Origin: CBDFKS01 sp965248905
GTDB taxonomy: Bacteria; Chloroflexota; Dehalococcoidia; Lucifugimonadales; JAGWBF01
DNA: 64,000 nt
Assembly (NCBI GenBank): GCA_965248905.1
Contig: CBDFKS010000007.1
Span: 620,001 to 684,000, forward strand
Direction of reading: 5' to 3'
Shown here: positions 50,964 to 60,791 of the stretch, piece after piece
Layout: the number at the start of each line of letters is the position of its first letter
Numbering within the stretch: the first letter of the stretch is position 1
The notes under the pieces: generated by a model
What the model was told of the DNA's origin: nothing
Databases searched by the model: none
What the model saw: the letters and a program-made list of their open reading frames with translations, nothing else
Position numbers and translations under genes: made by a program

Positions 50964-53018
50964 CTATGTCTTAATAACGAGGTTACCCGCTGGATCCACG
51001 TGAAAGAACTGTTTAGGGTAGACCACCGTCGTTGTGTCGTACTGCTCGATAATGGCGGGCCCCTCCTTCTCTTCTCCCACGGGCAACCGTGGGCGGTCAT
51101 ACACCGGGGTAGCAACGTATCCCGTGTCCTCTTGATAATATGCCGGCCGTTCCCCTTTGTAGGCTTGATCGAAGGACGAGGCGGCTGAGCGAAAGGGTAT
51201 TTCTGGGCGGGCATAAGAGAAGGAGTGCACGGTGCGGAGGTTTACGAACTCTACTAACGCTTCAGGATTGTAATGGCCGTAGACCATTTTGTGGGTCTCT
51301 GAGAAGTCCTGCAGGATTTCTCCGATAGTCTCAGGGGATAGGGAATCTTTGATGGGAATGTCTAGTTCGTAGGACTGGCCAACGCAACGCATGTCAACTG
51401 ATTTAGATACGGACAGTTGTTCAACTGGAATGCCCTCTTTACGCATTTGCCCCACACCTATTTGCTCCAATTCCCTGAAGACCTGGGAAGCTAGTTCATA
51501 GTCTACCTGGTCAGCTTTCATCAGCAAAGTCTTACTGTTGGTGTCCTCAACACTTGCATATAGCAATCCGAAGGCAGAAAGTACACCCGGGAGGCTGGGG
51601 ACCACTGCAACGGGGATGGACAAGTCCCGAGCCAGGGCCGCTCCGTGGACTGGTCCGGCGCCGCCCTGGAGCACAAGGGCGAACTGCCTTGGGTCATATC
51701 CACGTCGTATGGAGATCAGGTGTATGTTTCCCGCCATATTGTTGTTGATGATCCGGTGAATCCCGAAGGCCGCCCGGGGCACCTTCATCCCTAACTTATT
51801 GGCAACCTTCTCCACTACCCTCCACGCCGCATCCTTATCCAGTTCAATGTCGCCGGCGAATGACTCTGGACTCAGGTATCCAAGTACCAAACTAGCGTCG
51901 GTCACAGTGGCTTCTGTGCCGCCCTTGCCATAGCAAGCCGGGCCTGGGTCCGCCCCTGCACTGTTGGGACCAACTCGTAGTCCCCCGCTGTTGTCTATCC
52001 AGGCGATGCTACCACCTCCCGCACCGATGGGGTTTACATCGACCATGGGAAGCCTTAGAGGGTAGGTCCCTATTTTTCCCTCCCTAGATACCAGGGGCTT
52101 CTGTTCCGAAACCAGCGATACATCGCAGCTGGTACCTCCTATGTCAATCGTGATGAGGTTATGAAATCCTGACTGTTCCCCTGCAAATTTGCCGCCCATA
52201 ACACCTGCCGCGGGACCGGCGAGAAGAAGGCTGACGGGCCGCTCTTTCGCCGTCTCCGAGGATGCGATGCCACCCCTAGACTGGATGGTCTGGAACACCG
52301 TGTGTATACCCATTTCGCTCAACACAAGACTGAAGGCGTCTAGGTATCGCTTAACCTCTGGTTTGATATAGGCATCGAAAGCTGTAAGGCAAAGACGCTC
52401 ATACTCTCGATAGGTAGGGTCCACTTCAGAAGATATGGACACCTGTAGACCGGGGAATTCCCTCTGGATGATCTCTTTGGTGCGAATTTCGTGTTCAGGA
52501 TTAGCATATGAATGCAGATAACAAACCGCTATCGCCTCGACGTTGAAGCGTTTTGTCAGCAGGCCTACCATTGCTTTTACCTGCTGTTCGTCCAGGGGCA
52601 CTAATATCTCTCCTTCGTAACTCACCCTTTCCCGTATGCCCTTTCGCATTCTGCGAGGCGCCAAGAAGCCAGGAGTCTCCGGGTCGTTGAGCAAATTAAA
52701 CAGGTCTGTCCGGCCCTGTCGCCCGATTTCCAGGACGTCCTCAAACCCCTCGGTCATCAGAATTCCTATTTTCGAGCCCCGCTGTTGCAGGAGGGCATTG
52801 GTACCCACGGTGGTGCCGTGAATTACTCTCCGTATCTGATGAGGGCCTACGTTCGAAAGCTGGAGGATCTTTTCAAGCCCTTGGCGGATGGCTACGATAG
52901 GGTTCCCTGGTGTGGAGGGGACCTTAACTGCGTGCAAGTTTTTGTTTCCTTCGACGCAGACAACATCGGTGAAGGTGCCGCCGATGTCAACACCGATGTC
53001 TACCACTTTGTCCGCCAT
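50964..53018 (-). CDS. hyuA: Hydantoinase A/oxoprolinase family protein
   Basis: This 684-residue subunit starts DIGVDIGGTFTDVVCVEGNK, the ASKHA-type ATP-binding motif, followed by HGTTVGTNALLQQRGSKIGI and TIDIGGTSCDVSLVSEQKPL. ANPEHEIRTKEII and GAGGGSIAWIDNSGGLRVGP are usual. It binds ATP and partners with HyuB. The ATG at 53018 follows AGGAGG. This is the first gene of the operon. Confidence 0.94.
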   Translation of the reverse strand: MADKVVDIGVDIGGTFTDVVCVEGNKNLHAVKVPSTPGNPIVAIRQGLEKILQLSNVGPHQIRRVIHGTTVGTNALLQQRGSKIGILMTEGFEDVLEIGRQGRTDLFNLLNDPETPGFLAPRRMRKGIRERVSYEGEILVPLDEQQVKAMVGLLTKRFNVEAIAVCYLHSYANPEHEIRTKEIIQREFPGLQVSISSEVDPTYREYERLCLTAFDAYIKPEVKRYLDAFSLVLSEMGIHTVFQTIQSRGGIASSETAKERPVSLLLAGPAAGVMGGKFAGEQSGFHNLITIDIGGTSCDVSLVSEQKPLVSREGKIGTYPLRLPMVDVNPIGAGGGSIAWIDNSGGLRVGPNSAGADPGPACYGKGGTEATVTDASLVLGYLSPESFAGDIELDKDAAWRVVEKVANKLGMKVPRAAFGIHRIINNNMAGNIHLISIRRGYDPRQFALVLQGGAGPVHGAALARDLSIPVAVVPSLPGVLSAFGLLYASVEDTNSKTLLMKADQVDYELASQVFRELEQIGVGQMRKEGIPVEQLSVSKSVDMRCVGQSYELDIPIKDSLSPETIGEILQDFSETHKMVYGHYNPEALVEFVNLRTVHSFSYARPEIPFRSAASSFDQAYKGERPAYYQEDTGYVATPVYDRPRLPVGEEKEGPAIIEQYDTTTVVYPKQFFHVDPAGNLVIKT

Positions 53019-53411
53019 GGCTATGCCTCCTGTCCTACGTAGCGTTGAAGTCGATCAGATACTTGGCGACAAAGGCGTTCTCGTTTGTGACTCAGTTTCT
53101 TTCCTGCCATCGACGTTACCTAATACACCAAAGATCCTTCAGAGATCAGTCCACCATCGGAAAGTTAAGTCCAAAGGGTTTAACATTGATCCCCTTTGAC
53201 AGGGGCTTATGCTCACTTAAGATTGATTCCCTCGTAACAAGGCCTGTTTGAGATGAGCCCTGGCGTGCGAAGGTGGTCTGGAGCGGAGGAGTCCACGAGA
53301 TGCCGGCTGCTGCCTCACCGCCCCATCTGCTGCCCTCAGGACAAGCGTGATCCCTTGCGGGTACCCCTTCCGTGGCTCAGGGCACCCGGTGGAAGTTGTG
53401 GAGCGGCGCCC
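53019..53411. other. Gene-free stretch between hyuA and the IS1182 transposase
   Basis: No open frame with coding character is seen. The right half (from about 53240) rises sharply in G+C and probably belongs to the IS1182-type element, but I could not define its inverted terminal repeat. Confidence 0.5.
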
Positions 53412-55112
53412 TCATGCGGCCGCGACCGCAGGTATCGTCCCGACCGCCCGCTGAGCCGTGTTCTCCATCTCCACTAGGCGTGCATGGACCATCCGCTTGA
53501 AGTTGCACGCCAACGCCTTCAGGTAGACGGCAAGCCGCACCCGACGGCCCCCTCGCACCCGCAAGCGCCCAAGCCCGTGGGCGCGCTTCAGCTCGGAGTT
53601 CGTTCCCTCGATCCCGGCCCTTATGGCATACCGCTTGCGCCACTCCACGGTGGCCTCGGCCCTCCGGCGCCGCTCGATGTTCACCTTCACCAGGTCCGCC
53701 TTGAGGACGTAGGCCCCCGCACGCCGGTCCAGCTTCACTGGGCAACGGGACCGCAAGGGGCAGGGCTCGCATGTTGTCCTGGCAAAGTGGACCTCTACCC
53801 GCTCCGGCGCATCCTCCAGCTCGTACTCTAAGGTGGACGGGTGGCCGGCGGGGCACACCGTGGCCTGCTCCCCTGTGACGTCGATCTGGAAGTCCGCGGC
53901 GGTGAGCGGCGGTGGTCCGTCACGCTCTCCTTCGTGCGAGTTCCCCGGCGCCGACCCCGCCACCGGGCTTACCAGTTCCGTTCCCCGGCGCGAGGCTTCG
54001 AAGGCGTTGCGGCCCGAGCCATACGCCGTGTCGGCGAAGAGCTCGTCCGGTCGGACCTTCCGCTCCGCGAGCCCGTCAACGACCGGCACGCTCACGTCTG
54101 TGTCGCTCCCACTCGAGGGGGTCACCTCCACGTGGGTGATGAGCTGGGTGGCGTTCTCCTCGTGGCAGGTCTCCGCCACCTGCACCTCGTACCCCTTCCC
54201 CTTGTGGCCGCTGTAGGTCACATCCGGGTCGTGGGGCGATTGCAGCGAGTCGGCGGACACCTGCTTCGGGTCCTTCAGGACCACGGGCGCCTTGCCTTCC
54301 CCAGCATCGTCGTCATCGTCCCCGGGGCGCCCGTCCCGGTGTTTGCCCACATGGCATTGCTCCCGCAGCAGCCGCTCCAGCAGCCGGTACTCCTCCAGCT
54401 GGGCAGCAGTCGTGCCACGGAACCGGTCCACCAGCCGGTAGAGGTCCCGGGCACAGACCGAAAGGCGTCGCCGACCCTCCCCCGAGCGGGCGTCCTCGTA
54501 GTGGGTCGCCTCGTCTTCTTCCTTCAAATAGCGCCCCAGGACGCCCTCCGGAACCACAGGGCGAAACTCTGGGTGCTCCCGGCGCAAGGTCCGCAGGAAC
54601 AACCGCATCGTCTCACAGAACAGGCCCAGCCGGGTGAGTGTGGCGATGTTGCTCATGATGTGGGTGGAGTCCAGCCGTTGCTTTCCGGTGCGTATGCCCA
54701 GCGCCTGGATGATCCGGTCCGTGGTCTCCTGGAAAGCCAGCCGGCCACCGTCGTGCTGCATCAGGCGAACTCGGAAGTTGTGGAGGGTCTTCTGGGGCAG
54801 GTGGGTCTCCTCGATGTCCAGCCGCAGGGCGTGGTGCCAGAGCAGGTTGAACTCTAGTTGTTCCAGGGCTTCATCGTCGGTGAGGTTGAACATCTCTTTG
54901 AGAAGGTGGACCCCGAGGACGGTCTGCACCGCCCGGTTGGGACGGCCGTTGTCGGCGCAGTACATGGGAGCAAAGCGCTCCTCGTCAATCAGGGGGAGCG
55001 CCTCGTTTCGGAAAACCTCGGCCCAACTTCTCTCCAGGCGCTTAGCCTTCTTCGGCGTCACCAGGAACTGGGACTGCCAGAGGCTCCCTTGCGGGTCTCG
55101 TATTCGGAACAT
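53412..55112 (-). CDS. IS1182-family transposase
   Basis: This 566-residue DDE transposase starts MFRIRDPQGSLWQSQFLVTP, with NRAVQTVLGVHLLKEMFNLT and LEFNLLWHHALRLDIEETHL in the N-terminal domain (DUF772). The catalytic residues are in QRLDSTHIMSNIA, LFADTAYGSGRNAF and GIEGTNSELKRAHGLGRLRV. A zinc-ribbon-like segment (CPAGHPST...CEPCPLRSRCP) lies between. The G+C content is markedly higher than in the neighbours, as expected for an acquired element. The gene is full-length and appears functional. Confidence 0.93.
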   Translation of the reverse strand: MFRIRDPQGSLWQSQFLVTPKKAKRLERSWAEVFRNEALPLIDEERFAPMYCADNGRPNRAVQTVLGVHLLKEMFNLTDDEALEQLEFNLLWHHALRLDIEETHLPQKTLHNFRVRLMQHDGGRLAFQETTDRIIQALGIRTGKQRLDSTHIMSNIATLTRLGLFCETMRLFLRTLRREHPEFRPVVPEGVLGRYLKEEDEATHYEDARSGEGRRRLSVCARDLYRLVDRFRGTTAAQLEEYRLLERLLREQCHVGKHRDGRPGDDDDDAGEGKAPVVLKDPKQVSADSLQSPHDPDVTYSGHKGKGYEVQVAETCHEENATQLITHVEVTPSSGSDTDVSVPVVDGLAERKVRPDELFADTAYGSGRNAFEASRRGTELVSPVAGSAPGNSHEGERDGPPPLTAADFQIDVTGEQATVCPAGHPSTLEYELEDAPERVEVHFARTTCEPCPLRSRCPVKLDRRAGAYVLKADLVKVNIERRRRAEATVEWRKRYAIRAGIEGTNSELKRAHGLGRLRVRGGRRVRLAVYLKALACNFKRMVHARLVEMENTAQRAVGTIPAVAAA

Positions 55113-55167
55113 CCTCCCCTCCCCCGCCCAGGTGCAGCGCCCACGACCTTTTATTACATTATCCCCA

Positions 55168-55195
55168 CCTTGCCCCAGGATGGCAAGGGGTTTTT
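55168..55195 (+). terminator. Hairpin with T tract at the edge of the IS1182 element
   Basis: CCTTGCC (55168-55174) pairs with GGCAAGG (55182-55188), followed by GGTTTTT. It may protect the transposase from outside transcription or be an element end. Confidence 0.55.
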
Positions 55196-55356
55196 ACGAA
55201 CGAATCATGATTATAATACGTCCACATACGCATCGTTTCTTTCCCCGATGCTATTTTGATAATGGAAAATAGTGGGAACGACGAGTTGGCATGCTTCGAC
55301 ATAAGTCAGTTCGATGAATTCATGTTCCTCTGTTAATCCCAAGTAGTAGGTTAGTC

Positions 55357-55497
55357 ATGTCGCAGTACGTCGGTTGTTTGCATAACCTCTTTAAGCACCA
55401 AGTGAAGGCAACTCCAGATGCTATGGCAGTTGTTGATGCTTTCCAGAAGGATACGCTCCTCTTAATTTACACACAAAAGGTTACACTACCGATCTAG
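55357..55497 (+). pseudogene. Fragment of an AMP-binding (adenylation) domain gene
   Basis: The 46 codons read LHNLFKHQVKATPDAMAVVD and a few more residues, which looks like the start of an adenylate-forming or NRPS adenylation domain (usually LFE.QV..TPDA.AV). The frame then ends. Only the beginning remains, so this is a gene remnant in the 200 bases after the IS1182 element. The rest of 55113-55577 shows nothing I can name. Confidence 0.4.
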
Positions 55498-55577
55498 ATA
55501 GCGCGACATATGGGTTGACAGTCCACGGTGGTGCAACTACACTCCCGGCTGCGATTTAGAAGCACGGAGGCGCCGAG

Positions 55578-56261
55578 ATGGACCTTGCTACCGTCGACCA
55601 CCTGCTGACAACCACCCGGTCCGTGAGGAAACGCCTGGACCTGACCCGTCCTGTTGAGCCGGAGGTGGTCGAGAGGTGTATTGAGATCGCCCTCCAGGCG
55701 CCAACGGGATCCAACCTCCAGGGCTGGCACTTCATGGTGATAACCGACGCTGAGAAGCGCAGCGCCATCAGCGAGATTTACCGCAAGGCCTGGACCGCGT
55801 ACAGGGTGTTCCAGCAGGCCCACCCACTGCAATGGGGAGACGACGACCTGCGGAAGAGCCAGGCGCCACGGGTGGGAGACTCCAGCCGCTATCTGTTCGA
55901 ACATCTGCACGAGGTACCGGTGCATGTGATACCCTGCATCGACAGCAAGCTGGAGTTTGCGCCTCATCTCCAGGAACTGGCCGACTACCCGTCGGCCTCC
56001 CACGCCCAGCTATACGGTTCCATCCTGCCCGCGGCCTGGTCGATGATGCTGGCCCTTCGGTCCAGGGGTCTGGGGTCAGCGTGGACAACCTTGCACCTGA
56101 TGTACGAAGAGGAGGCTGCGGCGGTACTGGGCATCCCGAGCAACATCGCCCAGTGTGCCCTGCTGCCGGTAGGCTACTACACGGGGACCGACTTCAAGCC
56201 CGCGAAACGCCTATCCCAACGGGACGCTACCCACTGGAACTTCTGGGGGACCGGGCGGTAA
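55578..56261 (+). CDS. Nitroreductase family protein
   Basis: This 227-residue FMN-binding oxidoreductase has the family pattern LLTTTRSVRKRLDLTRPVEP at its start, IALQAPTGSNLQGWHFMVI (phosphate-binding Arg and Ser-Asn), and AWSMMLALRSRGLGSAWTTL. PVGYYTGTDFKPAKRL follows. It reduces nitro or flavin-type substrates with NAD(P)H. A GGAGG site lies eight bases before the ATG. Confidence 0.9.
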   Translation: MDLATVDHLLTTTRSVRKRLDLTRPVEPEVVERCIEIALQAPTGSNLQGWHFMVITDAEKRSAISEIYRKAWTAYRVFQQAHPLQWGDDDLRKSQAPRVGDSSRYLFEHLHEVPVHVIPCIDSKLEFAPHLQELADYPSASHAQLYGSILPAAWSMMLALRSRGLGSAWTTLHLMYEEEAAAVLGIPSNIAQCALLPVGYYTGTDFKPAKRLSQRDATHWNFWGTGR

Positions 56262-56310
56262 AGGCTTCGAGTCGACCTTGCCCAGGGAGCGGTTACTCGA
56301 TTAGGGCTCA

Positions 56311-56580
56311 GTGCTGGACGTCCAGGTGGACCAGGGGCTTGCCGGAATCATTACCGAGCCTCTCTTCAGCGCCGGCGGGGTCATTGAGCCCCCTCCGGGC
56401 TGGCTTAAGCGGCTTCGTGAGGAGTGCGACAAGCGGGGCATCTTGCTCATCTTCGACGGAGCCCAGACGGGCCTGGCGAAGCTGGGCACCATGTGGGCCT
56501 TTGAGCAGGAAGGTGTCATGCCCGACATCCTCACTGTTTCCAAGCACCTGGGCGGAGGCGTCTATCCAACGATGCTTTAG
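56311..56580 (+). pseudogene. Fragment of a class III aminotransferase
   Basis: The frame (about 89 codons from a GTG) encodes IITEPLFSAGGVIEPPPGWL, LLIFDGAQTGLAKLGTMWAF and PDILTVSKHLGGGVY. These are the PLP-binding core segments of a class III aminotransferase of the dialkylglycine decarboxylase type; Lys in VSKHLGGG would hold the cofactor. Both ends of the gene (about 430 residues normally) are missing. It is a clear remnant after the nitroreductase. Confidence 0.75.
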
Positions 56581-56711
56581 AAGTGAGGAAACCTGATAAC
56601 CGTTGGACTCCGCAGCCACTCACCCCGAAACACCCGCCTCGCAGTATAGGAGGGGAGCAATGTGCAGTCAGCCCAAACATTGGTCGGGCGTAGTGCAGCA
56701 TATGGGGCTAC

Positions 56712-57974
56712 TCACGAGGCCGTCGGCGCATCAATACCAATGATGCCCTGGCGTTCAAGGGCCTCTATTTCCGTCTCACTCATTCCCAACAGGGACCCAT
56801 AAACATATCGATTGTGCTCTCCGAGACCGCTAGGCGGTATTTTGATCGGGGCACTTACGCTGCCGAGCTTCCATAAAGGCCCAGGATAACGATACTCACC
56901 GATCAAGGGATGTCTTAACTTCTGGAAAAAGCCTCTGGCCTCCAGGTGAGGGTCGGCGTAGAGGTCTACATCGTCGAGGACAGCTTCGGCAGGGACTCCC
57001 TCATCTTGTAGCAGACGCATGAGCTCCTTTTTCTCCCACTGACAAGTCCACTTTGATATATGATTGTCCATCTCATCCTGCTGATCATATCTGGCCACGG
57101 AGTCGGCGAACCGCTCGCCCCTGGCCCAATCCGGATCGCCCATGGCACGGCACGGTGACCTCCATTCCTCATCACATGATACGGTTATTACCACCCAGTC
57201 GTCTGGTCCACGGCACCTGTAACAGCCATGGGGCGCCATAACATAGTCCCGGTTCCCGAGGGGACGGGGTTGCCGGCCATTCATCACGTAGTCCATTATG
57301 GGACGGCTCAAGTGGGGCAGAAAGCTTTCAACCTGAGATATATCTATAAACTGGCCTTTTCCGGTCCGGTTCCGGTAGTATAGAGCCACCAGCACGGCGA
57401 AGGCTAGGGTGACCGCTACAACGGCATCGGGGTGTTGGACCACAGGGGTAACGCTGGGATCGGTGTTGGGCTAGCCTCTGAGCGCGTAATGTCCACTGAA
57501 CGCGTCCAGGGCGCTGCCCAAGCTGACGTAACCTTTGTAAGGGCCCTCCACCCCCCAGCCAGGCATGGACGCCATAATGATGTCCGGCCTGAGCTGCCTC
57601 ATTGCCGAGTAATGGATTCCCAACCTTTCAACGGTTCCGGACGAATAGCCCTCCGCTAGTACATCACTCACCTTAACCAGCTCCTTGAAAACATCAAGCC
57701 CCACGGGATTGGACAGGTTCAAGGTAACTCCATACTTGTTGCGGTTAGCCATGTTGTGAAGCGCCGCCCGATCCCAGGCTCTGGGGCCAAATGGATCGTT
57801 GTTGGTATAGCCTCTAGCGGAGGGTGCGCCAGCTATTCGAGTGGTGGACATACGAGGAAAGGACTCTACCTTGATTACCCTGGCTCCCAGGTCGCCCAGC
57901 AATGAAGTGGCCATGGGGCCTGCCCATACCTCAGTCACGTCAAGGACCGTTACTCCTTTAAGTGGCTCCCTCAT
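56712..57974 (-). pseudogene. Family III CoA-transferase (CaiB/BaiF type) with one in-frame amber codon
   Basis: The N-terminal part (57471-57974, 167 residues) has VTVLDVTEVWAGPMATSLLG and NPVGLDVFKELVKVSDVLAE. After ALRG the frame hits a TAG and continues in the same frame as PNTDPSVTPVVQHPDAVVAV, then NRTGKGQFIDISQVESFLP, to 56712. Without that one stop the gene would be a 420-residue CoA-transferase. A single change from TAC or another sense codon would give it. The gene follows the CoA-transferase at 57976 by one base. Confidence 0.85.
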
Positions 57975-57975
57975 G

Positions 57976-59175
57976 CTAGATCACCCCCTTTGACCGGAGG
58001 CGGACCAGGTCCCCTTTACTGTAGTCCAACCTACCACAGTAAATCTCTTCGTTATGCTCCCCCAATCGTGGGGCGGGGCTAGATACCATCCAAGGGGTCT
58101 CTGTCATCTTGAAGGGAGCTCCAGGATAGGTCAGAGGTCCAGCTTCGGGGTGGTCAGCCTGTACAAAAAATCCCCTCGCCCTTAGCTGGGGGTCGTCCAG
58201 CAGCTCATCGGGGCTTAGAATGGGTGAGCACAGCACTCGCTCTTTCTGGCAAATCTCAAATATCTCCCTTTTGGTGTGTTCCATCAACCAGGTCAAGAGT
58301 ATAACCTCGAACTCTTCCAAGTAACTACTGAGAGCATCGAAGTCCCCGAATCTGGGGTCTTCCGCAAGGTCTGGGCGACCCATCGCACGGCATAGGCGCT
58401 GAAGGAACATGACGTATCCTACGCCGAAGACAACATAGCCGTCTTTACATGGAAAAGCCCCCTGAGGGTAGCCTCCAGGCCAGTCTCCGCGGTCGGACTT
58501 TATTCCGGAGTAGGCGTAGAAGAGGGGGCGGCTGTCCACGTTACCAACAAGAGCTTCCATCGCGGATACGTCTATCTGCTGTCCCACTCCCTCGGACTGG
58601 CTTAAAAGCAATGCTGCCAGTGTTGCCACGGCGGCAGTTGCTCCAGTCTGAAACCACGATGTGTCTGGAGAATACCTGAGGGGCTCTCTGTCGGGCAGGC
58701 CGTGGGTGTTCATCCGGCCGCTCATCGCAAAAACTCCCATCTCGGTGGCTCTGTAGTCTCTGTACGGGCCCGCTAACCCAAAGGGAGTTATGGAGGTCAT
58801 CACCAGTTTTGGATTAACTTCCTTCAGGTCCCGGTATCCCAAGCCCAAGGAAGGCAACCAGCCGGGCTGGAAATTCTCTACCAAAATATCTGCCTGGCGG
58901 ACCAGTTCCTTGAGGATGTGCGCGCCCTCTTGGCACTGTAGGTTCAGGGTGACGCCCTTCTTGTTCATATTGAGATGGAGGAATAGGCCGCTTTTTTCCG
59001 GGTCGACAACGTCTCCCGGGAACGGACCCATACGGCGGGAGGCGTCCCCCTTCTCCGGGGACTCCAGTTTGATAACCTCAGCCCCGTAATCGGCTAGAAG
59101 TTTGGCACAGTAAGGGGCTGAGATGGATTCACCGAGGTCCAGTACCCTGACGCCTTCTAGCGCACTATTATTCAC
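57976..59175 (-). CDS. Family III CoA-transferase (CaiB/BaiF type)
   Basis: This protein of about 399 residues begins ALEGVRVLDLGESISAPYCA, then DYGAEVIKLESPEKGDASRR. LVENFQPGWLPSLGLGYRDL and MEALVGNVDSRPLFYAYSG follow. It moves CoA between acyl groups. Pairs of such genes encode heteromeric enzymes such as SmtAB or BbsEF, so the broken neighbour at 56712-57974 may have been its partner. The GTG at 59175 follows GGAGGG at a spacing of six, which I take as the start. A longer frame begins at 59226. Confidence 0.9.
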   Translation of the reverse strand: MNNSALEGVRVLDLGESISAPYCAKLLADYGAEVIKLESPEKGDASRRMGPFPGDVVDPEKSGLFLHLNMNKKGVTLNLQCQEGAHILKELVRQADILVENFQPGWLPSLGLGYRDLKEVNPKLVMTSITPFGLAGPYRDYRATEMGVFAMSGRMNTHGLPDREPLRYSPDTSWFQTGATAAVATLAALLLSQSEGVGQQIDVSAMEALVGNVDSRPLFYAYSGIKSDRGDWPGGYPQGAFPCKDGYVVFGVGYVMFLQRLCRAMGRPDLAEDPRFGDFDALSSYLEEFEVILLTWLMEHTKREIFEICQKERVLCSPILSPDELLDDPQLRARGFFVQADHPEAGPLTYPGAPFKMTETPWMVSSPAPRLGEHNEEIYCGRLDYSKGDLVRLRSKGVI

Positions 59176-59323
59176 AGCGGGCCCTCCGAAGAATGACTCA
59201 CGATACGGGGACCGATACGAGCCCAATGTTATTAGCCAGCCTGTCCAGGTAGAAGTCCGAATTACCCAGGCTCCATTCGGCTATTTTGGACCTCATGGTG
59301 CGAAGGTGCATGTCGTGCTCAGC

Positions 59324-59782
59324 CTACTTTCTGATAAGCGTGCTTCGCTGAGTGGCTACCAGCTCGCTCAGTTGGTTGGTGTAGGAGGTCTTGGACACCG
59401 TAAAAAGCATGGTTGCCTCGCGTCCTGACCGTTCTGTAACATCGACTATGCGGGCCACGGCGGTTATGCGGTCTCCAGCTCTGACAGGTTCGAAAAACTC
59501 CCACTCACTACCGCCGTCTAGGAGGAGAGCATAGGGAGTTTCGAGGGTCACATCGGGCCGGTCTACCGGCACCGAACGGAGAAATGTGGGCGGCGCCACG
59601 ATACCGCCGTACCTGCACTTGCGAGCCTTGGTCTCATCGTTCCACAGCGGGTTGGGGTCACCCACCGCTACAGCAAATCTCCTGATGGCGCCCTGTTCTA
59701 TCTCGGTCGTGGTTGGCTGGCCCTCCAGACCGATAGCCTTCCGACGTATTTCTTCGATAAGAAAGGAGCTCTGAGTACCCAT
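59324..59782 (-). CDS. MaoC/FAS1-like dehydratase-domain protein
   Basis: This 152-residue hot-dog protein starts MGTQSSFLIEEIRRKAIGLE, then AIRRFAVAVGDPNPLWNDET, then IVAPPTFLRSVPV, and FFEPVRAGDRITAVARI. It resembles N-terminal MaoC or FAS1-like dehydratases. With the two CoA-transferases it forms a probable CoA-thioester pathway operon; the gap to the first CoA-transferase is 148 bases. Confidence 0.82.
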   Translation of the reverse strand: MGTQSSFLIEEIRRKAIGLEGQPTTTEIEQGAIRRFAVAVGDPNPLWNDETKARKCRYGGIVAPPTFLRSVPVDRPDVTLETPYALLLDGGSEWEFFEPVRAGDRITAVARIVDVTERSGREATMLFTVSKTSYTNQLSELVATQRSTLIRK

Positions 59783-60342
59783 GGTGAAACCTGCCTACAA
59801 TTGTATCGCCACGAGTTTACAAATACTCACCAGAGGTGTCAAATATGGCAGTGCAAGCCTTCGCTTGTAAATTAAAGAGGGCGTATCCTTCCAGGAGATA
59901 GAAGACATCTCGGAAGGATGATACGCAGGGCGCTCCAATAGGTGGCTTCTGTGCGGTGTAGCCGATTTAGGTGTAGAATTAATAGCACCAAAAGGACTTC
60001 TTTTTGACCTGTTAGGTCCACTAATACAACCTTTCAACACTCAACCTCGAAGCCTTCTTTGAGATCGCCTTGGCTAACCTATCTTACATCCGAGAAGGCC
60101 AGCTATGGCCGACCTCGATTTCTCTCCGAACTAAATATCTGGCGGCTAACCTGTCGCTTCCGTAGCTGACCGCAGAAAAACGTAAGTCGCAGTCCGCGGG
60201 AACCGCTTTCAAGCCTCTGCCATCGCTTCGTAAACGTAATTTGGTTCCAATCTGATTAGTCAGGGGAGAGCACCCTATTCTGGCTGGATTGTATCTGAGA
60301 CAATACCAGTACACTCATATTCCTCTCATCGGGGCAGGAGAC
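59783..60342. other. Gene-free stretch before the GntR-REC gene
   Basis: The 560 bases hold no coding frame of note. Promoters for the leftward dehydratase operon and the rightward regulator should lie here. I could not choose convincing boxes. Confidence 0.4.
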
Positions 60343-60791
60343 GTGGAAACACCATTATACGAACCACTCGGTCTACGGTATCTGAGGGTCGCCAGCTCTC
60401 TCAAGAAAAAAATTCTCGACGGAGTTTATCAACCTGGAGAGCGTATGCCGAGACAGCATGACCTGGCCAAGGAACACTCTGTCTCTTTCAATACACTGAA
60501 ACAGGCCTTGGACCTTATCGAACAAGAGGGGTACGTAGTCCGCAAGTTAGGTCAGGGCACGTATGCGTCACTTCCGGAGCAACATGAGCCAGTCGCTTTG
60601 GTGGTAGACGATGACCCGACTATTCGAGACTTCTTAGGGGAGGCTCTTAAACTCTCCGGCTGGAGGAGTTTCCCTGCCGAAACGGGTCAGAAGGCACTAG
60701 TACTCAGTCAACTCGGTTTTGGTAATTGTTTAAGAAAACGTCTAAGGTTGCTACCCTTTTTTAGGAGTGTTGACGTAGGAGGGTGGCAGCC

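Noticed and set aside
53019..53411. Left inverted repeat of the IS1182 element
   Set aside because: No convincing match to the right flank at 55113-55200 could be found by eye, so no element boundaries are given.
53841..54857. Long open frame of 338 codons on the plus strand
   Set aside because: It is a shadow of the G+C-rich IS1182 transposase on the minus strand; it has no family pattern, and the opposite strand has a complete transposase.
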